DNA of 64,000 nucleotides from Nitrobacteraceae bacterium AZCC 1564 (GTDB lineage Bacteria > Pseudomonadota > Alphaproteobacteria > Rhizobiales > Xanthobacteraceae): NCBI GenBank assembly GCA_036924835.1, contig JBAGRR010000001.1, positions 3,983,001 to 4,047,000 of the forward strand. The letters run 5' to 3'. This document shows positions 34,904 through 44,379 of this stretch, in pieces; the stretch's first letter is position 1; each line of letters starts with the position of its first letter. Below the pieces are notes generated by a model. The model ran no database searches. It saw only the letters and a program-made list of their open reading frames with translations, and was not told the DNA's origin. The translations under genes and the position numbers were made by a program.

Positions 34904-36598
34904 ATGGCAAAGCGCCTCGCAAAGAAAACATCCGCAAAACCCGTCAAGGAATCTGCAGCCCAAGCCACAAAGAACGCTGCGGCCACATCAAGTGAGCGAA
35001 AGGTGACAAAAGCGACTGAGTATTCAGCATCGAAGAAAGGGAGTGCGCGTATGGCCAAGACTGACAAGCCGAACATTCTGGTCATCTGGGGCGATGATAT
35101 CGGGATTTCGAATCTAAGCTGCTATTCGCACGGGTTGATGGGCTACAGGACGCCCAACATCGACCGCATCGCCAAAGAAGGCATGATGTTCATCGATTCG
35201 TACGGAGAACAGTCGTGCACGGCGGGGCGCTCATCATTTATCACGGGGCAGAGCGTGCTTCGCACGGGCCTTTCCAAGGTCGGTATTCCCGCCGCGCCGA
35301 TCGGTATGAATGACAAGATCATTACGATTGCAGGGGCACTGAAGAACCAGGGCTACGCCACCGGTCAATTTGGCAAGAACCACCTTGGCGACCTCAATCA
35401 CATGCTACCGACCAATCACGGCTTCGATGAGTTCTTCGGGAATCTGTACCACCTGAACGCGGAAGAAGAGCCGGAGATGTATGATTACTATCCGGAAAAG
35501 GACTTTCCCAATCTCGTTAAAAGCATCAAGCCGCGCGGCGTTATTCACTCCTGGGCGACCGATAAGGATGATACGACCGAGATGCCACGCTGGGGCAAAG
35601 TCGGAAAGCAGAAGATAGAAGACACCGGCCCATTAAATACCAAGCGCATGGAAACCTGTGACGATGAATTCGTGGCGGCGGCTACGGATTTCATCAAGCG
35701 TCAGAACAAGGACGGCAAGCCGTTTTTTGTCTGGCTGAACACCACGCACATGCACTTCGTGACACACACAAAGAAGGAGAGTCTTCGCCAGGCCGGACGC
35801 TGGCAGTCCCCCTATCACGACACCATGATCGACCATGACAAGAACGTTGGCCAGATGCTTGATCTGCTGGACGAGCTCGGCATCGCGGACAACACATTCG
35901 TGATGTATTCGACAGACAATGGACCGCATCGGAATTCATGGCCGGACGGCGGAATGACACCTTTCCGCAGCGAAAAGAACACCAACTGGGAAGGCGCCTT
36001 CCGCATTCCGTTGTTGGTGCGTTGGCCGGGTAAGATCGAGCCGGGCTCTGTTTCGACAGAGATCATCCAACATCACGATTGGTTCCCGACGTTTCTTGCG
36101 ATCGCAGGCGAACCTGACATCGTCGAGAAGGCCAAGAAGGGTTATCAAGCCTGCGGCCGTACTTACAAGAACCACATCGACGGTTACAACCTCGTGCCTT
36201 ATCTCATCGGCAAAGAGAAGCAGAGTCCCCGAAAGCTGTTCATGTATATCAGCGATGACGGGGACATCCTCGGGGTCCGCTATGACAACTGGAAGATTGT
36301 CTTCATGGAGCAGCGTCTTCCTGGCACGATGGGCGTGTGGGCTGAGCCCTTCGTACGTCTGCGGCTGGCGAAATTTTTCAATCTTCGCACCGATCCATAC
36401 GAGTTCGCGGATATCACCTCGAACTCCTACTACGAGTGGCTACTTTATCACGCCTACATTCTGTACGGCGCGATGGCAATTTCCCAGAAGTTTGCGGAAA
36501 CCTTCAAGGAGTTTCCCATCATCCAGAAGCCAAACTCGTTCACAATCGATGATGCGATCAAGATGATGGAAGGCACCGTGGGCGGTGCATCACACTGA
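34904..36598 (+). CDS. Sulfatase (arylsulfatase family), formylglycine-dependent
   Basis: 564 aa. Alkaline-phosphatase-fold sulfatase: NILVIWGDDIGISNLSC (metal Asp pair) and the modification motif SCTAGRSSFITGQ, where Cys is converted to formylglycine; TGQFGKNHLGD, HMHFVTHTKK, and MYSTDNGPHRNSWPDGG complete the active site. The N-terminal ~47 residues are Lys/Ala/Thr-rich without a signal peptide, so the enzyme is probably cytoplasmic, like its FGE. GAGGAGG site before ATG 34904; an internal ATG at 35051 would remove the tail. Substrate unknown. Confidence 0.93.
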   Translation: MAKRLAKKTSAKPVKESAAQATKNAAATSSERKVTKATEYSASKKGSARMAKTDKPNILVIWGDDIGISNLSCYSHGLMGYRTPNIDRIAKEGMMFIDSYGEQSCTAGRSSFITGQSVLRTGLSKVGIPAAPIGMNDKIITIAGALKNQGYATGQFGKNHLGDLNHMLPTNHGFDEFFGNLYHLNAEEEPEMYDYYPEKDFPNLVKSIKPRGVIHSWATDKDDTTEMPRWGKVGKQKIEDTGPLNTKRMETCDDEFVAAATDFIKRQNKDGKPFFVWLNTTHMHFVTHTKKESLRQAGRWQSPYHDTMIDHDKNVGQMLDLLDELGIADNTFVMYSTDNGPHRNSWPDGGMTPFRSEKNTNWEGAFRIPLLVRWPGKIEPGSVSTEIIQHHDWFPTFLAIAGEPDIVEKAKKGYQACGRTYKNHIDGYNLVPYLIGKEKQSPRKLFMYISDDGDILGVRYDNWKIVFMEQRLPGTMGVWAEPFVRLRLAKFFNLRTDPYEFADITSNSYYEWLLYHAYILYGAMAISQKFAETFKEFPIIQKPNSFTIDDAIKMMEGTVGGASH

Positions 36599-36662
36599 TC
36601 GAACGAAGTCAGGCGGCGAATATCTCGCCGCCTGACTTGTCTTCGAGCGGAAGGAGGAATGT

Positions 36663-37586
36663 ATGGCTTCTGATGCGCTTCCATCCTGGAGCGATTGTCC
36701 GGCGCGCACGGCAATTATCGATTTCGTTTCCAAGGTCACCAACAAAGACGGTCCGGACTATGTATCGCCGGCCGAACGCATCGCAACCTTCGATAACGAC
36801 GGAACGCTGTGGTGCGAACAGCCGATGCAGGTACAGCTCTTCTTCCTGATGGATCGAGTGAAGAACCTCGCCGAGAAGCATCCGGCCATTAAGGAACGCC
36901 AGCCATTCAAGGCGTTTCTGGCACATGATATGGCGACGCTCCATTCGCTCGGTAAGCGAGCGACGATGGAGCTATTCTTCGCCACTCATGCTGGCATTAC
37001 CGAAGATGAGTTCGATGCTGCGGCGCGTAAGTGGTTCGAGACTGCGCGGCATCCGAAGTTCGATCGACTGTTCAAGCGCTGCATTTATCAGCCGCAAGTC
37101 GAGCTTCTTCATTATCTTCGTGAGCACGGATTCAAGACGTTCATTGTATCCGGCGGCGGCATTGATTTGATACGTTCGTTCGCCGAGGAGGCCTATGGCA
37201 TTTCAAGAGAGCAGGTGATCGGCTCAAGCGCGAGACTGCATTTCGAGATGCAGAACGGGCAGGCTGTTCTCATGAAGGTTGCCGAGCTGAACAGCTTTGA
37301 TGATCGGGACGTCAAGCCGCAGAATATTGGCCTGCACATCGGACGCCGGCCAATTCTGGCATTCGGGAATTCCGACGGCGATCTCGCGATGCTGAGATAT
37401 GTGAAGACAGGCCCGGGCGCGCGGATGGCGCTGCTTCTGCATCACGATGATGGCGTGCGAGAGACGGCCTATGGCCCCGAATTCAAACTGAGCCCCCTGA
37501 TGGAAGCCCTCGACAGGGCCGCAGAGTACGGAATCACAGTCGTTAGTATGAAGAATGACTGGAGGACAGTCTTTGGAGACGCTTAG
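36663..37586 (+). CDS. HAD-superfamily phosphatase (SerB-like)
   Basis: 307 aa. Motif I ATFDNDGTLWCEQP with nucleophile and acid Asp, motif II TFIVSGGG, and motif IV ILAFGNSDGDLAMLRY; a helical cap lies between motifs I and II. Cytoplasmic phosphohydrolase, substrate unknown. It lies 64 bp after the sulfatase on the same strand and ends inside the start of the DUF1622 gene. Confidence 0.88.
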   Translation: MASDALPSWSDCPARTAIIDFVSKVTNKDGPDYVSPAERIATFDNDGTLWCEQPMQVQLFFLMDRVKNLAEKHPAIKERQPFKAFLAHDMATLHSLGKRATMELFFATHAGITEDEFDAAARKWFETARHPKFDRLFKRCIYQPQVELLHYLREHGFKTFIVSGGGIDLIRSFAEEAYGISREQVIGSSARLHFEMQNGQAVLMKVAELNSFDDRDVKPQNIGLHIGRRPILAFGNSDGDLAMLRYVKTGPGARMALLLHHDDGVRETAYGPEFKLSPLMEALDRAAEYGITVVSMKNDWRTVFGDA

Positions 37587-37980
37587 CCTGATGAAGGAGT
37601 GGCTTGTTTTCTCGACCGAGGTATCGGCGACGGTCATCGACGCCATCGCGCTGCTGGTGGTGGTGGTCGGGACAATCGAGGCCGCAATCGGCGGATTTCA
37701 ATTGATGTTCTCCTCGCCGACTGGACATGAGAAACGCGCGGTCTGGCTTCGTTATGCGCGATGGCTGGTTGCAGCACTCACGTTCCAATTGGCCGCCGAC
37801 ATTATAGAGACGTCTATCGCTCCCTCCTGGGATGACGTGGGGCGCCTCGCAGTGATCGCTGTGATTAGAACCTTGCTCAACTACTTCCTGGAGCGGGATC
37901 TCGATGAGGTTCGCGATCGGCAACGTGAGAAAGTGGCGCCGTTAGGCGAGGAGAGCCGACCGGCGTCCCCGACTCGTTGA
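37573..37980 (+). CDS. DUF1622 membrane protein
   Basis: 135 aa with three hydrophobic helices (VIDAIALLVVVVGTIEAAI, WLVAALTFQLAADIIET, VIAVIRTLLNYFLERDL), the layout and RYARWLVAALTFQLAADI block typical of DUF1622. TTG 37573 has GGAGG 7 bp upstream; ATG 37555 and ATG 37591 are alternatives. Overlaps the HAD gene end. Confidence 0.8.
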   Translation: METLSLMKEWLVFSTEVSATVIDAIALLVVVVGTIEAAIGGFQLMFSSPTGHEKRAVWLRYARWLVAALTFQLAADIIETSIAPSWDDVGRLAVIAVIRTLLNYFLERDLDEVRDRQREKVAPLGEESRPASPTR

Positions 37981-38039
37981 GAAGCCAAGAGAACCGACCG
38001 TCCGAGTTCGCTGATTGCGGACCTAAGAGGAGGAAGATC

Positions 38040-38285
38040 ATGTCGACACTCGACGTCTTTGCGTGGATCGTTCTCATCATTCTGGTCGTCAGCGCCTTCG
38101 CCATCTTCTTCATTGCAGGCTGGTTGCCCGGCCATATCGCCAAGAGGCGCGGGCATCCCTATGCACAGGCCGTCACCGTTGCGGGCTGGGTCACCTTGAT
38201 CTGTGGCTTCGTGTTGTGGCCGCTCACACTGATCTGGGCCTATGTCGACGTCCCGGCCTCTCGTAAGCCGGAGCAGATTCGATGA
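38040..38285 (+). CDS. DUF3302 membrane protein (YiaW-like)
   Basis: 81 aa, two hydrophobic helices with the family block IFFIAGWLPGHIAKRRGHPY. Strong AGAGGAGG site before ATG 38040. It overlaps the HlyD-type gene by 4 bp, the same yiaW-yiaV order seen in Escherichia coli. Confidence 0.85.
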   Translation: MSTLDVFAWIVLIILVVSAFAIFFIAGWLPGHIAKRRGHPYAQAVTVAGWVTLICGFVLWPLTLIWAYVDVPASRKPEQIR

Positions 38286-39223
38286 TCGTCGCGATCCTGA
38301 ACGTCTATCTGGTGCTGCTCTTTATTCTCGTACGAATGAAGATCGTCCCGTTCAATCTGTTCTGGAAAGTCTCGCCGCTGATCGTGTTGATCTTGCTGCT
38401 GATCGGGCTGTTTATTCCAATGAACTGGGGCGCGCCGCAGGGACCGGCGCTTGTCGTGCGAAACTCCGTTGCGATTGTGCCGGATGTGGCAGGCGAGGTG
38501 ATCGATGTTCCGGTGAAGCCCAACACCCTGCTCAAGGCTGGCGACGTTCTGTTCCGCATCGACCCGGTGCCGTATCAGGCACAGGTCCACGCCATCGAAG
38601 CGCAGCTCAAGCTCGCTTCCCTTCGTCTCTCCCAGATGACGCAACTCTTGGAAAGTGATTCAGGGCGCGCCTTCGACGTCCAGCAAAGGCAATCGGAGGT
38701 GGATCATCTGAAAGCCCAACTCGAAGGCGCACAGTGGAATCTCGGCAAGACGACGGTGAGAGCGCCGGCCGATGGCTACGTGACCAATCTTGCGCTCCGA
38801 AAAGGCGCCCGCGTGGCGAGCTTACCGCTGTCGCCTGTCATGGCGTTCATCGATACGACGGATACCATCGTCGGCGTGGAGATCGCACAGATCAATGCCA
38901 GATATCTAAAATCAGACCAGCCTGTTGAAGTAACTTTTAAGTTTGCCCCGGGCAGGATTTACGACGGAAAGGTTGATAGCGTTCTGCAGGCGATCGCCCC
39001 GGGTCAAGTTCAGGCTTCGGGCCTTGCCGTGACGCCGAAGGCAATTCAGTCCGCCCCGTTTGTGGTGCGTGTCAGACTTCAGGATGCAGATTTTACCGCA
39101 TCTTTGCCCGCAGGCAGCACGGGTGAAGCTGCGATATTTACCGATCATGTCAAAGTGGCTCATGTGATTCGCAAGGTTCTGCTACGGCAGATCGCAATCT
39201 TGAACTACGTTAATCCGTTTTAG
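38282..39223 (+). CDS. HlyD-family membrane fusion protein (YiaV-like)
   Basis: 313 aa periplasmic adaptor anchored by two N-terminal helices (AILNVYLVLLFILVRM, SPLIVLILLLIGLFIPM). The biotinyl-lipoyl-like halves are IVPDVAGEVIDVPVKPNTLL and TTVRAPADGYVTNLALRKGA around a coiled-coil hairpin, followed by a beta-barrel region. No cognate transporter is next to it. ATGA-type coupling to the DUF3302 gene. Confidence 0.87.
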   Translation: MIVAILNVYLVLLFILVRMKIVPFNLFWKVSPLIVLILLLIGLFIPMNWGAPQGPALVVRNSVAIVPDVAGEVIDVPVKPNTLLKAGDVLFRIDPVPYQAQVHAIEAQLKLASLRLSQMTQLLESDSGRAFDVQQRQSEVDHLKAQLEGAQWNLGKTTVRAPADGYVTNLALRKGARVASLPLSPVMAFIDTTDTIVGVEIAQINARYLKSDQPVEVTFKFAPGRIYDGKVDSVLQAIAPGQVQASGLAVTPKAIQSAPFVVRVRLQDADFTASLPAGSTGEAAIFTDHVKVAHVIRKVLLRQIAILNYVNPF

Positions 39224-39261
39224 CTGAGGCGAAGGCGTGCCATGTTCGATCGTTCGAGTAC

Positions 39262-41408
39262 ATGATCGGGGAGATTAAAATCGGAAAAATGGCAGCGCTT
39301 ACTCGCCCGTGGAATCCAGCAAAAGGAAAGGTCGTCCGGCTTGGCTTCAAGGCGTCCATCACTGCGCTCTTCGTCTTCCTTGTTCTCGCGATCGGTCTCA
39401 CGCTCGTCTACTTAAGTTTTTCGCGAATCTCCTCCATCACTGAAGCTGCTGCCAGCAAGTTCATCGACAAGGTAGCTGAGCTCTCTGCTGACCGGATCGG
39501 ATCTCAGCTCAAGTTGATCAAGGACAATCTGGAGATCCTACGGGATCTTCCTTCGATTCAGGCCGGAGCAGTCAACAACGGCCAGCAATTGAATCCGCTG
39601 TTTGCGGCGATGCTGGAGAACAATCAGCAGCTCTTCATCTCTATGTCGGGTATGAGGACGGCTCGTTCATTGAATTGGATGCGGTCGACCGAGCCGGAGA
39701 GGGCGCTCGGGTGAAGCTGGGAATGCCGGATGACGCACGTTTCCGCTTGGTCGTCATTTCGGGAGCGGACGGCGACCAACAGTTAGAATCCAAGCGGATA
39801 TTTCTTTCGAAGCAGCTTGGCGTCGTGGCGGAGGCGCCGGGACCGCGCAACTACGATCCGCGTGATCGGCCCTGGTACCACGACGCCAACCGGAATGACG
39901 GAAGTCTTTTGACCGGACCTTACATCTTTTTTGCAACAGGCAAGCACGGCTACACGATCCGATTGCCCTTGAAGGCAGGAAAGCAGGGCGTGCTGGCTGG
40001 TGACGTGCTGCTCGATGCCACAGAAGAGCTTTTGAACAAGGAGAAGCTGACCGAGTCGGGTATTGTCTTCCTGTTCGACGATGCCAATCGGATTCTCGCG
40101 CATCCACAGATGTTAGAGCTCTTGAAACGCGAGGCAGCCATACATGGCGAAGGCACGCTCCCCCGTATCCGCGCCGACGATATGAGTGGTGTTCTCAACG
40201 CGGTTCACGCTTGGCGGGCGTCTGGGGTTGAGCAGCAATTCTTTCGTGATCCTGGCGGACGGCTCTATGCCGCAGCTTTCCGGGAAATACCGATCGCTGG
40301 CAATGCCAATATGCGATTGGCGGTGCTCGCGCCTGTCGATGAATTTTTTGCCAACATCCTGTCGGAGCGTAATCGTCTGTTTGCCATTACCATCGGATTT
40401 GTCCTTCTTATGCTCCCGTTGGTCTTCTTGGTTGGGGCATTGTTGTCGAGATCTCTTCAGGCGCTGGCGAATGAAACCGACAAGATCCGGAAATTTGAAC
40501 TGGTTTTTGCGCCGCCTGTGCGATCGTTGATCCGCGAGATTGATGATCTTGGCCGCTCGGTTTCAACGATGCGCACGGTGACGCAGACCTTTTCCAATTT
40601 TGTGCCGAAGCGTCTGGTTGAGCAGCTAATCCGAACGGGAACCCCACTTCAGCTTGGCGGGACGCGCCGAGAGGTGACTCTATTATTTACGGATGTCGAG
40701 AATTTCACCGCGATCACCGAAAAGGCAGATCCCAGCCAGGTGATGCAATACACCTCTCGCTACTTCGCCGCTATTTCGGAAGAAATCATGAAGCATTTCG
40801 GTACGGTGGATAAATTCATCGGAGATGCGATCATGGCAATCTGGAATGCGCCAGCCGATGATCCCGATCATGTGCGTCACGCCTGCGCTGGTGCGCTTGC
40901 CATGTTACGGGTCAACGAGCGGCTGAACGCGGAGTTCGAGCAGGAGGGATGGCCAGCCTACAAAACCCGGTTTGGCTTGCACGTTGGAGAGGCCGTGGTC
41001 GGCAATATCGGTTCCGAAGACCGCATGAATTACACCGCGCTCGGCGCGACGGTTAATCTGGCCGCGCGCCTTGAAGGTCTCAACAAGAACTACGGAACGT
41101 CTATCCTAGTCACGTCATCTGTGCGCGAACGTGCAGATTCAGGATTTATATTCAGAAGCGTCGATCAAATAAGTCCCAAAGGCTTTGCAGAATCGTTCGA
41201 TATCTTCGAGCTGAGATGTGAGCGTGACAGCAACAGTGATGATGATTTCTGTCAGGATTGGGAGATCATCTACGCAGCCCTTAAAAGCTGCCCCACCCCC
41301 GAAGAGGTGGAGGCTTCACTCGCATCGTTTCTCGCGAAGTATCCTCACGACGGCGTCGCCCGTTACTATCATCAGAAGTTGTTTTGCGGTCACCAGCCGA
41401 GTTTATAG
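39262..41408 (+). pseudogene. Membrane-bound class III nucleotidyl cyclase, frameshifted
   Basis: Two overlapping frames, 39262-39714 and about 39675-41408, join into one protein. The N-terminal helix (ALFVFLVLAIGLTLVYLSF) and first part of a dCache-like sensor are in frame 1; from QQLFIS at about 39640 the family sequence continues (YVGYEDGSFIELDAVD) only after a -1 shift. The second part has the rest of the sensor, a second helix (FAITIGFVLLMLPLVFLVGA), a HAMP-like region and an intact cyclase domain (LLFTDVENFTAITEKADP with metal Asp, KFIGDAIMAIW, NYTALGATVNLAARLE). Could be a single-base deletion, a sequencing error or real frameshifting. Confidence 0.75.
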
Positions 41409-41513
41409 TTCACGCGCGGAGCCATGTTTTGGGTGTGCGTGCTGTAAGGGCGAGACTGACAGCTACGCGTTCGTGCTGCTCGTCGTGCGAATCAAGACGG
41501 GGATTTGAGCTTC

Positions 41514-41957
41514 TCAGCGGCCTCCGACCCTTCGCCAGTTCTCACCGCCACAAATCGCGCCGACGCATCCTTCGACACGCAGCGAGTTCGGCCCAGTCCA
41601 TGCGATCTTGCTGTCATACACGCCGCCGTCGTCGGCATTGTAGATGCGGCCCGCCCAGCTACCGGGTCCGCTCGGACGCATCCCGATGAAGAGCTGCACG
41701 CCGATCATCGGGCGCGACGCAAGAGATGCGTTGGGGTTCTTGGAATCCGTCTGTGGCGCCCCGGTGGCGGGGTCGATCGGCTCGCGCAGCCAGACGACCT
41801 TGCCGCAAAGCGTGCCTCCGCATTGGCTGATCTGAATTCGGGCGTCACCTTTTTCCGTCAACCAAACGCCTGCTGGGACTTCTTCCTGGGCTTTCACGGT
41901 GGAAAATGCGCACGTAAAAAATACGAGTGCTAAAATAAGATTCAATTTCGACGTCAT
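41514..41957 (-). CDS. DUF2147 exported protein
   Basis: 147 aa with a signal peptide (LNLILALVFFTCAFSTVKAQ) and the DUF2147 beta-barrel-like core: GVWLTEKGDARIQISQCGG, LCGKVVWLREPIDP, GRIYNADDGGVYDSKIAW and LRVEGCVGAICGG. Cysteines in two CGG/CGK motifs may pair. Periplasmic, function unknown. Confidence 0.88.
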   Translation of the reverse strand: MTSKLNLILALVFFTCAFSTVKAQEEVPAGVWLTEKGDARIQISQCGGTLCGKVVWLREPIDPATGAPQTDSKNPNASLASRPMIGVQLFIGMRPSGPGSWAGRIYNADDGGVYDSKIAWTGPNSLRVEGCVGAICGGENWRRVGGR

Positions 41958-42221
41958 GATCAGCCTTTGTTATTCGCGCCTTCGCGGTTGCGGCGAACCT
42001 ACACGGCCCCGCCGGACGTTTCAAACGGCATTGCCGTTCTCATCCCTGCGCCTTCTGACGGCCGTCACCTCGCGCACGGCCTCCAATTCCTTCAGCTTTT
42101 CAGGAAAAGACGCAATATCTCGTGACGAGACCTTGTTCAGAAGAACCATCAGCTCGGTGCTTCTGTTTCCAACGCGAAAGCGTTTGACCTGACAGGGCCT
42201 GAGGACAGGCGATTCTCTCAA

Positions 42222-42524
42222 GTCATCAGGTGTTAGGCTCCGTGATCCACCTCGATCTTTGAGTTGGCATGTCCGGTTTCGCGATCAGTAGGCCTCTTTC
42301 AGCGGGTTCATGCCGGCCGGAATGAGGGGAATAATGGTGGGATCCCAAAGAGGTACCATTATCCGCAGGATATGCACCCCCTCTGCCTCATGTCACACAC
42401 GGTTTGATGGCTCATGGAAGTGCTGGAACGGCCTTGAAGTTATTGCTTTTGTGCTGCTTTTGTCCCCCTTATAACGAGGGACATTAATTCAACATGGTGG
42501 GATGCGGCCGGCTAGGCTGAGGGC
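42222..42524. other. Intergenic region before the antiporter gene
   Basis: 303 bp. Contains an 8-bp inverted repeat ATAATGGT / ACCATTAT (42331-42338, 42355-42362) spaced by 16 bp and the probable promoter of the antiporter. No gene recognised. Confidence 0.4.
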
Positions 42525-44255
42525 ATGCACGAACTTATTCACGACATTACCTTTTGCATCTTGTTTGCCTGGGTGCTCGGTCTTGCGGCTCATTTCTTTC
42601 AGCAGCCGCTGATTCTCGCCTATCTGGTGGCGGGCTTCTCCATCGGGCCGTACGGAATGCAATGGGTCCAGTCGCAGGACTCGATCAGCATCATCTCTGA
42701 ACTCGGCCTGATTTTCATGCTGTTCATGATCGGGCTGGAGATCGATCTGAAAAAGATCATCCGTGCAGGGCGCGTGATTCTATTTGCCGCCGGCGGCCAG
42801 CTCATAGGCGCCTGCATTCTCGGCGTCGCCTTCTTTGTAGCCATCGGCTTGTCGCTGGGCGGGAGCAAATTCGACGCGATCTACCTGACGGTGGCCTGTG
42901 CGCTGTCCAGTACGGTGATCATCGTCAAGGTGCTGTATGAGAAGCGTGAGCTTGACACCCTTCCAGGCCGAATCACACTCGGCGTGCTGGTGCTGCAGGA
43001 TATTTTCGCAATCCTGTTCCTGGCGGTTCAGCCAAGCCTCGCGGATTTGCAGATCAGCATCATCCTAATGTCGATCGGTCGCGTTTGTCTGCTGGTCGCG
43101 ACCGCGATGATTCTCAGCCGTTTTGTGCTGCCGAAGTTATTTCATCAGGTGGCGCGGCGGCCGGAGCTTGTCATGCTGGGAGCACTGGCCTGGTGTTTCC
43201 TGATTGGCGAGATCGCAGAGCGTCTGCATCTCTCCCGCGAGATGGGGTCCCTCGTTGCCGGCGTGTCGCTCTCGACATTCCCTTATGCGCTTGACGTCAC
43301 CGCCAAGGTCACAACGTTGCGGGATTTTTTCATCACGCTGTTCTTTGTCGCCCTTGGCATGACCATACCGGTTCCCAATGGCTCGACCATTGGGCTCGCG
43401 CTCGTCATTGCCGCGTTCACTGTGGTGAGCCGAATGGTGACGACCTTTCTGCCGCTCTATTTCATGAAGCAGGGCCTGCGGGCTAGTCTTTTGCCGGCGA
43501 TCAACCTTTCGCAGATCAGCGAGTTCTCGCTGGTCGTGATTCAGGTCGGCCTCACCGCAGGGCATATCGGAACGGAAACGGCCAGCGCCGCATCGTTTGC
43601 CTTTGCGATCCTTGCCGTGGTCAGCACGTTTGTGATGACACGCAGCGACCAGATCACCCGGTGGGCCATCGTTGTCTTGAAGAAAATGGGCGTCCGCGAT
43701 CTCGGTGATGTTCGACATGTCAGCGGCGCCAGTTCCGAAGAACGGCACGGCGAAGCAAGGCGCGTCCTCATTCTCGGCTTCTTCCGCGCTGCCAGCGCGC
43801 TGGTCAGCGAGATCGAGCAGAAAAATAAATCTCTGCTGGATCATATCAGTGTCGTCGATTTCAATCCGAATGTCTTCCGCACGCTGACGGCGCGCGGCAT
43901 TCACGTGATCTATGGCGACATCAGCAACATCGATACGTTGATGCACGCCGGTGTCAGCAAGGCCGAGATCATCATCCTGAGCGTGCCGGATGCTCTTCTC
44001 AAAGGCGCCAACAACGAGAAGCTGGTTCGCCACGTGCGCTCGCTCAATCCAAAGGCAAAGATCATTTCGACAGCGGATCTTCTGGGAGATGTTCCTGACC
44101 TCTACGCTGCCGGAGCGGACTATGTTACGGTCACCCGCATTACCGATGCGCAGGAACTCTACAAAGTCATCGATGCCGCAGATCAAGGGCTGATCGAGAG
44201 CAAGCGTGCGGAGCTGGACGCTCTGCTGCGCGAACGCAGGGAAGTCTTGCCCTGA
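42525..44255 (+). CDS. Kef-type cation:proton antiporter (CPA2) with TrkA-N domain
   Basis: 576 aa. About 12 membrane helices with the CPA2 hallmarks LAYLVAGFSIGPYGM, FMLFMIGLEIDLKKI, ACALSSTVIIVKVLYEK and LGVLVLQDIFAILFLA. The cytoplasmic C-terminal half is a Rossmann TrkA-N domain (RVLILGFFRAASALVSEIEQ, VDFNPNVFRTL, VIYGDISNIDTL) expected to bind nucleotide and gate K+/H+ exchange. No TrkA-C domain and no KefF/G partner next to it. GAGGG site before ATG 42525. Confidence 0.9.
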   Translation: MHELIHDITFCILFAWVLGLAAHFFQQPLILAYLVAGFSIGPYGMQWVQSQDSISIISELGLIFMLFMIGLEIDLKKIIRAGRVILFAAGGQLIGACILGVAFFVAIGLSLGGSKFDAIYLTVACALSSTVIIVKVLYEKRELDTLPGRITLGVLVLQDIFAILFLAVQPSLADLQISIILMSIGRVCLLVATAMILSRFVLPKLFHQVARRPELVMLGALAWCFLIGEIAERLHLSREMGSLVAGVSLSTFPYALDVTAKVTTLRDFFITLFFVALGMTIPVPNGSTIGLALVIAAFTVVSRMVTTFLPLYFMKQGLRASLLPAINLSQISEFSLVVIQVGLTAGHIGTETASAASFAFAILAVVSTFVMTRSDQITRWAIVVLKKMGVRDLGDVRHVSGASSEERHGEARRVLILGFFRAASALVSEIEQKNKSLLDHISVVDFNPNVFRTLTARGIHVIYGDISNIDTLMHAGVSKAEIIILSVPDALLKGANNEKLVRHVRSLNPKAKIISTADLLGDVPDLYAAGADYVTVTRITDAQELYKVIDAADQGLIESKRAELDALLRERREVLP

Positions 44256-44379
44256 CTTGACGGCAGTGTGATCGCCCTCGAAGTTTCAGACGTGATATCC
44301 GGCAAGTCGATGATTTCAGGGCGGGCTGATGACCCCCTGAGATCGCACGGTGTGGATTTGATCAATCCTGGAGAGGTAC

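Noticed and set aside
42021-42221. Minus-strand 66-codon frame, faintly like a C-terminal regulatory domain fragment
   Set aside because: Too short and no start signal; resemblance not strong enough to name.
43137-44186. 349-codon frame antisense to the Kef-type antiporter
   Set aside because: Shadow of a well supported membrane protein gene; no recognisable motifs.
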